This document shows, one piece after another, positions 1 to 8,884 of a DNA stretch of 64,000 nucleotides. A program made the translations under genes and the position numbers. Location: the NCBI RefSeq assembly GCF_002941025.1, contig NZ_PTJS01000001.1, forward strand, positions 4,216,001-4,280,000, given 5' to 3'. Positions within the stretch are counted from its first letter, which is position 1. Each line of letters opens with the position of its first letter. The notes below the pieces were generated by a model that saw only the letters and a program-made list of their open reading frames with translations, was not told the origin of the DNA and did not search any database. This stretch comes from Streptomyces sp. QL37 (GTDB lineage: Bacteria > Actinomycetota > Actinomycetes > Streptomycetales > Streptomycetaceae).

Positions 1-1
1 C

Positions 2-133
2 CCGGAGTTGACGCTGGCCCACTCGAAGCCCGAGATGGCCGAGCTCATCCCCCTCGCCGACGCCTCCCGCACCCAGGCGTTCACCGACGCCGCGGAGAAG
101 GCCAAGGCCCTGGCTTCACGCCTCGCCGCCTGA
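2..133 (+). CDS. C-terminal end of an unrecognised protein
   Basis: An open frame runs from the window edge to a TGA at 131-133 and gives 43 codons with strongly G/C third positions, as expected for a Streptomyces gene. The visible tail is hydrophilic and alanine/lysine-rich, ending in KALASRLAA, probably an amphipathic helix. The start and most of the protein lie upstream of the window. I do not recognise the family. The gene is followed by a parS site 55 bp downstream. Confidence 0.6.
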   Translation, partial: PELTLAHSKPEMAELIPLADASRTQAFTDAAEKAKALASRLAA

Positions 134-187
134 CGCGGCGACTGACGGGTGGGTCCGCACGAAAGTCCTCTTTGGTGCGGATCCGAC

Positions 188-201
188 GTTTCACGTGAAA
201 C
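188..201. other. parS site 1 (ParB-binding centromere site)
   Basis: Exact 14-bp palindrome GTTTCACGTGAAAC, the known Streptomyces parS sequence bound by ParB. It lies between the partial CDS and the tRNA-Leu terminator. It is the most origin-distal site seen, about 33 kb from oriC. Confidence 0.93.
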
Positions 202-301
202 AGGAGCCGCCCCACGCCTGCTTCCGAGCCGGTGCGGGCTTCATCACAGCCCTCTCACGCACACCCGACTCGGCGACACGACCAAGAACCCCGCACAACG
301 A

Positions 302-339
302 AGAACCCCCGCACCGAATCTCTCCGGTGCGGGGGTTCT
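302..339 (-). terminator. Terminator hairpin downstream of tRNA-Leu
   Basis: Perfect 15-bp inverted repeat (302-316 with 325-339, 8-nt loop) built on AGAACCCCCGCACCG. It lies 38 bp past the 3' end of the minus-strand tRNA-Leu. It is symmetrical, so it could also stop plus-strand readthrough from the partial gene. Confidence 0.75.
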
Positions 340-377
340 GTCGAACCAACCCGGCAGTCGCAAGCGACTGCCTGTTG

Positions 378-460
378 TGCGCGAGGGGGGATTTGAACCC
401 CCACGTCCCTAAGGACACTGGCACCTGAAGCCAGCGCGTCTGCCGTTCCGCCACTCGCGC
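378..460 (-). tRNA. tRNA-Leu (anticodon CAG)
   Basis: Reading the minus strand from 460, the 7-bp acceptor stem (GCGCGAG with CTCGCGC), a D arm, an anticodon loop CTTCAGGTG, a long variable arm and the TTCAAAT T-loop can all be traced over 83 nt. The anticodon CAG decodes CUG, the dominant leucine codon in high-G+C genomes. The long variable arm confirms a class II tRNA. The CCA end is not encoded; the plus-strand bases before 378 read TTG. Confidence 0.95.
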
Positions 461-775
461 ATGAGTGGTGCTTTCAGACTCTCCCACCGAGTGGTGTGAG
501 CGCCTGGCGACATCCGGAAGATTAGCACGCTGGGCAGGGTGGATTCACATCCGTTGTTTCGCCGAACCCACGAGGGGAACCGGGAACGCGGAAAGCCCGG
601 CCCCACTCCTCCTGAGTGCACCCGGAGTGCGGGACACTGTCAGGAGGGCACCTCTACGATCCGTGTGAGAGGTGACACTCATCCACTGTGCAGACAAGGG
701 GAACCAGCCGATTTCCCCACGCGTGGATACGATCAGTAAGCAGTACAGGGATGACGACACCGGAGGAGGTGCCCC
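461..775. other. Intergenic region between tRNA-Leu and fhaA
   Basis: This 315-bp gap separates the divergent tRNA-Leu and fhaA and must contain both promoters. No gene could be supported; reading frames here lack coding-like third positions. A GGAGG sits at 763-767, correctly spaced to serve as the fhaA ribosome binding site. No convincing -10/-35 pair was identified. Confidence 0.5.
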
Positions 776-1636
776 ATGGGAGTCATGAAGCGTTTCGAGC
801 AGCGTCTCGAAGGTCTGGTCAATGGCACCTTCGCCAAGGTCTTCAAGTCCGAGGTGCAGCCGGTCGAGATCGCGGGAGCCCTTCAGCGCGAGTGCGACAA
901 CAACGCGTCGATCTGGAACCGCGAGCGGACCGTCGTGCCCAACGACTTCATCGTCGAGCTCAGCACCCCGGACTACGAGCGCCTCAGCCCGTACTCCGGC
1001 CAGCTGGGCGACGAGCTGTCCGGCCTCGTACGTGACTACGCCAAGCAGCAGCGGTACACCTTCATGGGCCCGATCAAGGTCCACCTGGAGAAGGCGGACG
1101 ACCTCGACACGGGTCTCTACCGCGTACGCAGCCGGACCCTGGCGTCGAGCTCGTCACAGCAGGGCCAGCAGGGCGGCCCCGCTCCCTATGGCCAGCCGAA
1201 CCGCCCCGCCGCCCCTCAGGGGCAGGGTGGCTACGGCTACCCGCCGGCTTCCGCTCCTCCCATGCCCCCGGCCCCTCCGCCGGGCGCAGGGCGCCCTGGA
1301 GGCCCTTCCAGCGACTGGCGCCCGCCGGCCGCGTCCGGCCCCATGCCGGACGCCCAGGTGCGGCGCTGGATCGAGATCAACGGCACCCGCCATCAGATCT
1401 CCCGCCCGACGTTGGTGATGGGACGAAGCACCGACGCCGACGTGCGGATCGACGACCCCGGCGTATCGCGCCGGCACTGTGAGATCCGGACCGGAACGCC
1501 CTCGACGATCCAGGATCTCGGGTCTACCAACGGCATCGTGGTAGACGGGCAGCACACCACCCGCGCTACGCTCCGCGACGGCTCGCGGATCGTCGTGGGC
1601 AGCACCACCATCGTTTACCGGCAAGCCGAAGGGTGA
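776..1636 (+). CDS. fhaA: FHA-domain protein FhaA (DUF3662 + FHA)
   Basis: A 286-aa cytoplasmic phospho-threonine-binding scaffold of the FhaA family. Residues about 1-115 form the DUF3662/FhaA N-terminal domain (begins MGVMKRFEQRLEGLVNGTF). About 125-190 is a Gly/Pro/Gln-rich linker. The C-terminus is an FHA domain with GRS near residue 214, the SRRH motif and DLGSTNG. In mycobacteria FhaA binds phosphorylated MviN pseudokinase and PknB and restrains peptidoglycan synthesis; a counterpart of that pseudokinase is encoded at 46932-48647. The start is ATG with GGAGG 8 bp upstream. It opens the fhaA-fhaB-pstP-rodA-pbpA-pknB cluster. Confidence 0.95.
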   Translation: MGVMKRFEQRLEGLVNGTFAKVFKSEVQPVEIAGALQRECDNNASIWNRERTVVPNDFIVELSTPDYERLSPYSGQLGDELSGLVRDYAKQQRYTFMGPIKVHLEKADDLDTGLYRVRSRTLASSSSQQGQQGGPAPYGQPNRPAAPQGQGGYGYPPASAPPMPPAPPPGAGRPGGPSSDWRPPAASGPMPDAQVRRWIEINGTRHQISRPTLVMGRSTDADVRIDDPGVSRRHCEIRTGTPSTIQDLGSTNGIVVDGQHTTRATLRDGSRIVVGSTTIVYRQAEG

Positions 1637-1646
1637 AGCGGGGGCA

Positions 1647-2162
1647 ATGTCAGAGCTGACCCTGACGGTCATGCGGCTAGGTTTCCTGGCTGTTCTGTGG
1701 CTATTCGTAATCGTGGCCGTCCAGGTCATTCGCAGCGACCTGTTCGGTACGCGCGTCACGCAGCGCGGCTCACGCCGCACTGCCGCTGACGCCCGTCCGC
1801 AACAGGGACGCCAACAGCAAGCAGCACCTCCTCAGCAGCGACAGCAGTCCGGGCGCCAGCGGCGCGGGGCACCCACGAAGCTGGTCGTCTCCGAGGGCAC
1901 GCTCACCGGCACCACTGTCGCGCTCCAGGGGCAGACCATCACCCTGGGCCGGGCGCACGATTCAACAATCGTGCTGGATGACGACTACGCCTCCAGCAGG
2001 CATGCCAGGATCTACCCGGACCGTGACGGCCAGTGGATCGTCGAGGATCTCGGGTCCACCAACGGCACCTATCTCGACCGGACCCGGCTCACCACCCCGA
2101 CACCTGTTCCGCTGGGCGCGCCGATCCGCATCGGCAAGACCGTCATCGAGCTGCGGAAGTAG
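1647..2162 (+). CDS. fhaB: FHA-domain membrane protein FhaB
   Basis: A 171-aa protein with one N-terminal membrane segment (about residues 8-26, LGFLAVLWLFVIVAVQV). A Gln/Arg-rich linker (about 45-75) follows, then a C-terminal FHA domain carrying GRAHD, SSRHARIY and DLGSTNGTYL. The family (FhaB/FipA) recruits phospho-proteins to the divisome and elongation machinery at the membrane. It starts 10 bp after fhaA stops, so the two are probably co-transcribed. The FHA core residues that contact phospho-threonine (R, S, R-H, N) are all present, so the domain looks functional. Confidence 0.95.
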   Translation: MSELTLTVMRLGFLAVLWLFVIVAVQVIRSDLFGTRVTQRGSRRTAADARPQQGRQQQAAPPQQRQQSGRQRRGAPTKLVVSEGTLTGTTVALQGQTITLGRAHDSTIVLDDDYASSRHARIYPDRDGQWIVEDLGSTNGTYLDRTRLTTPTPVPLGAPIRIGKTVIELRK

Positions 2163-2291
2163 TACGACAATGAGCGAGCGGAGCGAGCGAGCCGCCGCGG
2201 TCCTGACGACGGACCCGGCCCGGCTCCCGACCGGAGGGTGGGCAGTGTGGCTCGAGACCGGCTGTACCCCGAACCGACGGGCGAGGTGCGC

Positions 2292-3773
2292 ATGAGCTTG
2301 TCCCTGCGCTTCGCCGCCGGATCGCACAAGGGCATGATCCGGGAAGGCAACGAGGACTCCGGCTACGCCGGCCCCCGCCTTCTCGCCATCGCCGACGGCA
2401 TGGGCGGCCAGGCGGCCGGAGAGGTCGCCAGCTCCGAGGTGATCTCCACGCTCGTGCAGCTCGACGACGACGTCCCGGGCTCCGACATCCTCACCTCGCT
2501 CGGCACGGCGGTCCAGCGGGCCAACGACCAGCTGCGCGTCATGGTCGAGGAGGACCCCCAGCTGGAGGGCATGGGCACGACGCTCACGGCCCTGCTCTGG
2601 ACCGGTCAGCGTCTCGGCCTCGTGCACGTCGGCGACTCCCGCGCCTATCTTCTGCGTGACGGCGTCCTGACGCAGATCACGCAGGACCACACCTGGGTCC
2701 AGCGCCTCGTCGACGAGGGCAGGATCACCGAGGAAGAGGCCACCACCCACCCGCAGCGTTCCCTGCTGATGCGGGCACTGGGCAGCGGCGACCACGTGGA
2801 GCCCGATCTCTCCGTCCGGGAGGTCCGCGCCGGTGACCGCTATCTGATCTGCTCGGACGGGCTCTCCGGCGTCGTCTCCCACCAGACGATGGAAGAGACC
2901 CTGGCCAGCTACCAGGGCCCTCAGGAGACCATCCAGGACCTCATCCAGCTCGCCCTGCGCGGCGGCGGTCCCGACAACATCACCTGCATCGTCGCCGACG
3001 TCCTGGACGTCGACAGCAACGACACCCTGGCCGGGCAGCTCAACGACACCCCGGTCATCGTCGGCGCCGTCGCCGAGAACCAGGCCGCCCAGGCCAACGA
3101 CGGCCGCGCCATGGAGACCCCGGCGGGCCGTGCGGCCGGCCTCGGCCGCCCTGTGCCTCCGCCGTCCGGAGGCTTCGGCCCCCCTGGCAGCGGCGACGAC
3201 GTGGGTTACGGCTCCGGCCCGGACGGCGCCTTCAACTCGTACACCGACGACGACTTCGTCAAGCCCCGCGGCCGCGGCAGGTGGCTGAAGCGCTCGTTCT
3301 ACATCGTCCTCGCGCTGGCCGTGATCGGCGGCGGCGTCTACGGCGGATACCGCTGGACCCAGACGCAGTTCTACGTGGGCGCGAAGGACGACAACGTCGC
3401 GCTCTACCGTGGAATCAGCCAGGACCTCGCCTGGGTGTCCCTCTCGAAGGTCGAAGAGGACACCAAGATCGAACTGAAGTACCTCCCGCCGTACTGGCGC
3501 AAGAAGGTCGAAGCGACGATCTCCCAGAGCAGCCTCACCGACGCCCACAAGAAGCTCGGCGAGCTCGAAGTTCAGGCCTCCGCCTGCAAGAAGGACGCGC
3601 AGCGCCGCGCGGCCGAGGCGGACACCAACGCCGCCAAGAACGAGACCGGCAACGCCTCCGACAGCACGTCAGCCACGTCTCCCGCCAAGGGGACCAAGAC
3701 CGCGACTCCCACTCCCGGCCCCAGCCTCTCGGAGGAAGAGAAGAAGCTGGCCCTGCAGTGCGGTAAGCAGTAA
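2292..3773 (+). CDS. pstP: PP2C-type Ser/Thr phosphatase PstP
   Basis: A 493-aa membrane-anchored PPM/PP2C phosphatase that reverses phosphorylation by PknB-type kinases. The N-terminal ~240 residues carry the family metal-binding motifs (EGNEDS, ADGMGG, VGDSRAYL, SDGLSG, GGPDNIT). A Pro/Gly-rich juxtamembrane stretch leads to one membrane segment near residues 334-355. An extracytoplasmic C-terminal part rich in Lys/Ala/Thr follows. I chose the ATG at 2292 because the conserved MSLSLRFAAGSHKG start matches the family and GAGG precedes it; a GTG at 2238 is in frame but poorly placed. The 130-bp gap after fhaB contains a GAGCGAGCGGAGCGAGCGAG repeat of unknown role. Confidence 0.95.
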   Translation: MSLSLRFAAGSHKGMIREGNEDSGYAGPRLLAIADGMGGQAAGEVASSEVISTLVQLDDDVPGSDILTSLGTAVQRANDQLRVMVEEDPQLEGMGTTLTALLWTGQRLGLVHVGDSRAYLLRDGVLTQITQDHTWVQRLVDEGRITEEEATTHPQRSLLMRALGSGDHVEPDLSVREVRAGDRYLICSDGLSGVVSHQTMEETLASYQGPQETIQDLIQLALRGGGPDNITCIVADVLDVDSNDTLAGQLNDTPVIVGAVAENQAAQANDGRAMETPAGRAAGLGRPVPPPSGGFGPPGSGDDVGYGSGPDGAFNSYTDDDFVKPRGRGRWLKRSFYIVLALAVIGGGVYGGYRWTQTQFYVGAKDDNVALYRGISQDLAWVSLSKVEEDTKIELKYLPPYWRKKVEATISQSSLTDAHKKLGELEVQASACKKDAQRRAAEADTNAAKNETGNASDSTSATSPAKGTKTATPTPGPSLSEEEKKLALQCGKQ

Positions 3774-3794
3774 GCCGTAGGGGGCCTTCAGCAC

Positions 3795-5195
3795 ATGAGC
3801 GTTGTCACCAACACGACCACCATCGGCGCGATCGACGCGCCGAGCCGCCGTAACACCGAACTGGTACTGGTCGCCTTCGCCGTCCTGATCTCGGTGTTCG
3901 CGTACGCCAATGTGGGCCTCGCCCTCAACGGCGAACTGCCGGCCGGCATGCTCGGCTACGGCCTGGGCCTCGCACTGCTCGGCGGTGTGGCACATCTCGC
4001 GGTGCGTAGATTCGCCCCGTACTCGGACCCGCTGCTGCTTCCCCTGGCGACGCTGCTGAACGGGCTGGGTCTGGCCCTCATCTGGCGGCTGGACCAGTCG
4101 GAGCGGTTCCAGGCGATCAAGACGTTCGCACCGGCCGCCTCCAAGCAGCTGATGTTCTCAGCGGTGGGTGTGGCCCTGCTGGTCGTCGTCCTGATCGCTC
4201 TCAAGGACCACCGCATCCTGCAGCGCTACACCTACATCTCCATGCTGGTGGCGCTGTTCCTGCTGATCCTCCCGATGTTCTTCCCTGCCGTGAACGGCGC
4301 CAAGATCTGGATCAAGATCCCCGGCGTCGGCACGATCCAGCCGGGAGAGTTCGCCAAGATCATCATCGCGGTGTTCTTCGCCGGCTATCTCATGGTCAAG
4401 CGCGACGCCCTGGCCCTGGCCAGCCGCCGCTTCATGGGGCTCTACCTGCCCCGTGGCCGCGACCTGGGGCCGATCCTCATGGTCTGGGCGTTCTCGATCC
4501 TCATCCTGGTCTTCGAGACCGACCTGGGTTCCTCGCTGCTGTTCTTCGGCATGTTCGTCGTCATGCTGTACGTCGCCACCGAACGGACCAGCTGGATCGT
4601 CTTCGGGCTCCTGATGTCCGGAGCCGGCGCTGTCGGAGTGGCTACCTTCGAGCCACACGTCCAGGACCGCGTCACCGCCTGGCTCGACCCGTTCGCGGGC
4701 TGGGGCAAGGAGGCGGCGAGCGAGCAGATGGCCAAGTCCCTCATGGCCTTCGGCTCCGGCGGCACACTCGGAACCGGCCTCGGCCAGGGCAACTCGGACC
4801 TGATCGGCTTCGCCGCCAACTCCGACTTCATCCTCGCCACCGTCGGTGAGGAACTCGGCCTCGCCGGAATGATGGCCGTCCTGCTGCTCTACGGGCTCAT
4901 CGTCGAGCGCGGCGTCCGCACCGCACTCGCCGCGCGCGACCCCTTCGGCAAGCTGCTCGCCATCGGCCTCTCCGGCGCCTTCGCCATCCAGGTCTTCGTC
5001 GTCGCCGGCGGTGTCATGGGGCTCATCCCGCTGACCGGTATGACCATGCCGTTCCTCGCGGCCGGTGGCTCGTCGGTCATCGCGAACTGGGCGCTCATCG
5101 GGATCCTGATCAGAATCAGCGACACGGCCCGTCGTCCCGCCCCGGCCCCCGCACCGTCCCCGGACGCCGAGATGACCCAGGTGGTCCGACCGTGA
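3795..5195 (+). CDS. rodA: RodA/FtsW-type SEDS peptidoglycan polymerase
   Basis: A 466-aa integral membrane protein of the SEDS family, with about ten to twelve hydrophobic segments through the whole length. Signature stretches include GAKIWIKI, QPGEFAKI, TDLGSSLLF, and the C-terminal GLIPLTGMTMPFLAAGGSS. SEDS proteins polymerise lipid II glycan strands and work with a class B PBP, which is the next gene (pbpA, 4-bp overlap). The pairing with pbpA and the phospho-signalling genes argues for a role in tip or septal wall growth rather than for the dcw-cluster FtsW. The short C-terminal tail is Pro/Ala-rich and cytoplasmic. Confidence 0.95.
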   Translation: MSVVTNTTTIGAIDAPSRRNTELVLVAFAVLISVFAYANVGLALNGELPAGMLGYGLGLALLGGVAHLAVRRFAPYSDPLLLPLATLLNGLGLALIWRLDQSERFQAIKTFAPAASKQLMFSAVGVALLVVVLIALKDHRILQRYTYISMLVALFLLILPMFFPAVNGAKIWIKIPGVGTIQPGEFAKIIIAVFFAGYLMVKRDALALASRRFMGLYLPRGRDLGPILMVWAFSILILVFETDLGSSLLFFGMFVVMLYVATERTSWIVFGLLMSGAGAVGVATFEPHVQDRVTAWLDPFAGWGKEAASEQMAKSLMAFGSGGTLGTGLGQGNSDLIGFAANSDFILATVGEELGLAGMMAVLLLYGLIVERGVRTALAARDPFGKLLAIGLSGAFAIQVFVVAGGVMGLIPLTGMTMPFLAAGGSSVIANWALIGILIRISDTARRPAPAPAPSPDAEMTQVVRP

Positions 5196-6646
5196 ACAAG
5201 CCGCTCCGCAGGATCGCGATCTTCTGCGGCATCCTCGTCCTGGCCCTGCTGATCCGCACGAACTACATCCAGTACGTCCGTGCCGACGAACTCAACGCGA
5301 ACGAGCACAACCGGCGCGTTCAGATCGAGCGCTACGCCCACGAGCGCGGCAACATCATCGTCGACGGCGAACCTGTCACGGGCTCCGTCGAGACCACGGA
5401 CAGCGACTTCAAGTACAAGCGGGTCTGGAAGAACGGCCCCATGTGGGCGCCCGTGACCGGCTACTCCTCGCAGGCCTTCGACTCCTCGCAGCTGGAGAGC
5501 ATCGAGGACGGCATCCTCACCGGCAACAGTGACGACCTGTTCTTCGACCGCACCCTGTCGATGTTCACCGGCGAGAAGAAGACCGGCGGGAACATCGTCA
5601 CCACCCTCAACGGCGCCGCCCAGAAGGCCGCCTTCGAGGGGCTGGGCGACAAGAAGGGCGCCGTCGCCGCGCTCGACCCGCAGACCGGCGCCGTCCTGGC
5701 ACTGGCCAGCACTCCCTCGTACGACCCCTCGGTCTTCGCGGGCAACTCCATGAAGGACTCGGACGCCCGGCAGAAGCTCCTCAAGGACGAGGACAAGCCG
5801 ATGCTGAACCGGGCCCTGCGGGAGACCTACCCGCCCGGCTCGACGTTCAAGGTCGTCACGGCCGCCGCGGCGCTGGAGAACGGCCTCTACACCGACATCG
5901 ACGCCAAGACGGACTCCCCGCTGCCCTGGCGGCTCCCGCAGTCGACCAATCTGCTGCAGAACGAGGGGAACATCCCCTGTAAGGACGCCTCGCTCCGGGT
6001 GGCGCTGCGCTACTCCTGCAACACCGTCTTCGGCAAGATGAGCGACGACCTGGGCAACGAGAAGATGATCGAGCAGGCCGACAAGTTCGGCTTCAACGAA
6101 GAGGTCTTCACACCGGTCCGCGCCGACGCCAGCGTCTACCCGAAGGACAACCCGCCGCAGAACGCCATGGCGGGCATCGGCCAGGCCTCCAACCGCGCCA
6201 CTCCGCTCCAGATGGCCATGGTCGCGTCGGCGATCGCCAACGACGGCAAGCTCATGCAGCCGTACATGGTCGCCCAGCGCCAGGCGCCCAACCTGGACGT
6301 CATCTACACGCACGAGAAGGAGCAGCTCAGCGAGCCGCTCTCGGCGGAGAACGCCCAGAAGGTGCAGCAGATGATGGAGACCGTGGTCCAGGACGGCACG
6401 GGAACCAACGCGCAGATCGACGGCGTCACTGTCGGTGGCAAGACGGGTACCGCCCAGCACGGCCTCAACAACAGCGAGAAGCCGTACGCCTGGTTCATCT
6501 CGTACGCCAGGACCGACAGCGGCTCCCCGGTCGCCGTCGCCGTCGTGGTCGAGGACGGCAACGCCAACCGGGACGACATCTCCGGCGGCGGGCTGGCCGC
6601 TCCGATCGCCAAGAACGTGATGAAGGCCGTACTCGACGGAAAGTAG
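5192..6646 (+). CDS. pbpA: Class B penicillin-binding protein PbpA
   Basis: A 484-aa monofunctional transpeptidase. There is one N-terminal membrane anchor (residues about 8-24) and a dimerisation domain, followed by a transpeptidase domain with PGSTFK (active-site serine near residue 216), YSCN (SxN) and GKTGTAQ. It cross-links peptidoglycan made by its SEDS partner. Its GTG start overlaps the rodA stop (GTGA), so translation is coupled. Length and order match actinobacterial PbpA. All three penicillin-binding motifs are intact. Confidence 0.96.
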   Translation: MNKPLRRIAIFCGILVLALLIRTNYIQYVRADELNANEHNRRVQIERYAHERGNIIVDGEPVTGSVETTDSDFKYKRVWKNGPMWAPVTGYSSQAFDSSQLESIEDGILTGNSDDLFFDRTLSMFTGEKKTGGNIVTTLNGAAQKAAFEGLGDKKGAVAALDPQTGAVLALASTPSYDPSVFAGNSMKDSDARQKLLKDEDKPMLNRALRETYPPGSTFKVVTAAAALENGLYTDIDAKTDSPLPWRLPQSTNLLQNEGNIPCKDASLRVALRYSCNTVFGKMSDDLGNEKMIEQADKFGFNEEVFTPVRADASVYPKDNPPQNAMAGIGQASNRATPLQMAMVASAIANDGKLMQPYMVAQRQAPNLDVIYTHEKEQLSEPLSAENAQKVQQMMETVVQDGTGTNAQIDGVTVGGKTGTAQHGLNNSEKPYAWFISYARTDSGSPVAVAVVVEDGNANRDDISGGGLAAPIAKNVMKAVLDGK

Positions 6647-6817
6647 TGACACCCATCACAACTTCTGTTCACACCAGCACATTGGGATACCGGTCGGATA
6701 TCAGCTGACGGGTGCGGGCCGATCGCGCCGGGCGTGCCCGGTAGCGTATGCGCGAACAGCGCACCGCCGGACCACACACGGGTGCGGTCGGGACTGACGG
6801 AGAGGGCTGGATCAGTT

Positions 6818-8806
6818 ATGGAAGAGCCGCGTCGCCTCGGCGGCCGGTACGAGCTGGGCTCGGTGCTCGGCCGTGGTGGCATGGCCGAGGTCTACCTCGC
6901 GCATGACACCCGGCTCGGCCGCACCGTCGCTGTGAAGACGCTGCGGGCCGACCTCGCCCGCGATCCGTCCTTCCAGGCACGGTTCCGCCGTGAGGCCCAG
7001 TCGGCCGCCTCGCTCAACCACCCCGCGATCGTCGCCGTCTACGACACCGGCGAGGACTACGTCGACGGCGTCTCCATCCCGTACATCGTGATGGAGTACG
7101 TCGACGGATCGACGCTCAGAGAGCTCCTCCACTCCGGCCGCAAGCTGCTGCCGGAGCGGACCCTCGAGATGACGGTCGGGATCCTCCAGGCCCTGGAGTA
7201 CTCGCACCGCGCCCAGATCGTCCACCGCGACATCAAGCCGGCGAACGTCATGCTGACGCGCACCGGCCAGGTCAAGGTCATGGACTTCGGTATCGCCCGC
7301 GCGATGGGCGACTCCGGCATGACGATGACCCAGACCGCCGCGGTCATCGGCACGGCCCAGTACCTCTCCCCGGAGCAGGCCAAGGGCGAGCAGGTCGACG
7401 CACGCTCCGACCTGTACTCCACCGGCTGCCTGCTCTACGAGCTGCTCGCGGTCCGGCCGCCGTTCGTCGGGGACTCGCCGGTCGCGGTCGCGTACCAGCA
7501 CGTCCGTGAGGAGCCGCAGCCGCCGAGCAACTTCGACCCCGAGATCACGCCCGAGATGGACGCCATCGTCCTGAAGGCGCTGACCAAGGACCCCGACTAC
7601 CGCTACCAGTCGGCCGACGAGATGCGGGCCGACATCGAGGCCTGCCTCGACGGTCAGCCGGTCGCGGCCACGGCGGCCATGGGAGCGGCGGGCTACGGCG
7701 GGTACGACGGCTACAACAACGACCAGCCCACCACCGCCCTGCGGGCGGCGGACCACGGCGGCGCCCAGACGTCCATGCTGCCCCCGGTCAATCCGGACGA
7801 CGGCGGCTACGGCTACGACGACCGCCCGGACCGCCGGCGTCAGAAGAAGAGCAACACCTCGACGATCCTCCTGGTCGTCGCCGGCATCCTGGTGCTCATC
7901 GGCGCGATCCTGATCGGCCGTTACATCTTCAGCTCCACCGACGGCGGCAGCGGTGACAAGGTCGACGTCCCGAACCTGGTCGGTTCCACGATGGAAGAGG
8001 CCCAGGGGCGCGCGGACAACGCCGGGGTCGAACTGGCGGTCGGGTCCAAGGAACCCTGCGCGAACCAGGAGAAGGGCAAGATCTGCAGCCAGTCCCCGTC
8101 CGCGAGCGGGACGATGGAGACGGGTGGCACCGTGACGGTGGTCGTCTCCACCGGCGCCCCCAAGATCGAGGTCCCTGACGTCCTGGAGAAGTCCGAGGAC
8201 AGCGCCCGCAAGGCGCTGGAGGACAAGGGCTTCACGGTGAACGTCAAGACCGAGGAGTCCGAGAAGACCGTGGACACGGTCATCTCCCAGGACCCCCAGG
8301 GCGGTTCGAAGGTCGAGAAGGACACCGAGGTCACGATCACCGTGGCCAAGGAGGCCACCGTGCCGATGCCCGACGTGCGCACCCGCTCCTACGACGCGGC
8401 CGTGGCACAGCTGAACGGCCTCGGTTTCACCAACGTGTCGAAGCAGGATGTCGACTCGGATGAGGCCGCCGGGACGGTCATCGAGCAGACCCCCACGGGT
8501 CCGAGCGAGCAGTCCAAGGACGTCCAGATCGTCCTGAAGGTCTCCAAGGGCCCTGCTCAGCCCGAGCAGCCCGAGCAGGTCACCATCCCGGGTGACCTCG
8601 TCGGTCAGCGGTTCCAGCAGGCGAAGGCGACGCTCGAAGGAATGGGCCTCGTGGTCGCGCTCGCGCCCAACTCGTCCGACAAGCCGAACGCCATGGTGAT
8701 GCAGGCGAACCCGGGGCCCAACACCCCGGTCGCCAAGGGCTCCACGGTCACCCTCACGACGTTCGGCGGCGACATCATCGGCGGCCGGTCCGGCTCGGAC
8801 GACTGA
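6818..8806 (+). CDS. pknB: PASTA-domain Ser/Thr protein kinase PknB
   Basis: A 662-aa transmembrane kinase. The N-terminal kinase domain (1-275) has GRGGMAEVY, the VAIK-type lysine (AVKTL), HRDIKPANVM near residue 136, DFG and an activation loop with several threonines (GMTMTQTAAV). A Tyr/Gly-rich linker and a membrane segment (about 347-371) precede four PASTA repeats (about 381-650), which bind muropeptides or lipid II outside the cell. I chose the ATG at 6818 because MEEPRRLGGRYELG is the usual start. Unlike mycobacteria, there is no pknA between pbpA and pknB. A 171-bp gap before the gene suggests its own promoter in addition to operon readthrough. Confidence 0.96.
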   Translation: MEEPRRLGGRYELGSVLGRGGMAEVYLAHDTRLGRTVAVKTLRADLARDPSFQARFRREAQSAASLNHPAIVAVYDTGEDYVDGVSIPYIVMEYVDGSTLRELLHSGRKLLPERTLEMTVGILQALEYSHRAQIVHRDIKPANVMLTRTGQVKVMDFGIARAMGDSGMTMTQTAAVIGTAQYLSPEQAKGEQVDARSDLYSTGCLLYELLAVRPPFVGDSPVAVAYQHVREEPQPPSNFDPEITPEMDAIVLKALTKDPDYRYQSADEMRADIEACLDGQPVAATAAMGAAGYGGYDGYNNDQPTTALRAADHGGAQTSMLPPVNPDDGGYGYDDRPDRRRQKKSNTSTILLVVAGILVLIGAILIGRYIFSSTDGGSGDKVDVPNLVGSTMEEAQGRADNAGVELAVGSKEPCANQEKGKICSQSPSASGTMETGGTVTVVVSTGAPKIEVPDVLEKSEDSARKALEDKGFTVNVKTEESEKTVDTVISQDPQGGSKVEKDTEVTITVAKEATVPMPDVRTRSYDAAVAQLNGLGFTNVSKQDVDSDEAAGTVIEQTPTGPSEQSKDVQIVLKVSKGPAQPEQPEQVTIPGDLVGQRFQQAKATLEGMGLVVALAPNSSDKPNAMVMQANPGPNTPVAKGSTVTLTTFGGDIIGGRSGSDD

Positions 8807-8831
8807 CCGCGTAACGCCGTACGCACACGCG

Positions 8832-8868
8832 CAGGGCCCCGGTCACCGCAACGGTGACCGGGGCCCTG
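8832..8868. terminator. Bidirectional terminator between pknB and the sortase gene
   Basis: Perfect 17-bp inverted repeat (8832-8848 with 8852-8868) with a 3-nt loop. It sits between the stop codons of two convergent genes, so it probably ends transcription from both sides. Confidence 0.85.
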
Positions 8869-8884
8869 TGCGTTCGGTCCGTGA

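Noticed and set aside
1962..3548. Long open frame (528 codons) on the minus strand opposite fhaB and pstP
   Set aside because: It is antisense to well-supported genes; long reverse frames are expected in 72% G+C DNA. No ribosome site and a composition of Val/Gly/Asp/Leu repeats without motifs.
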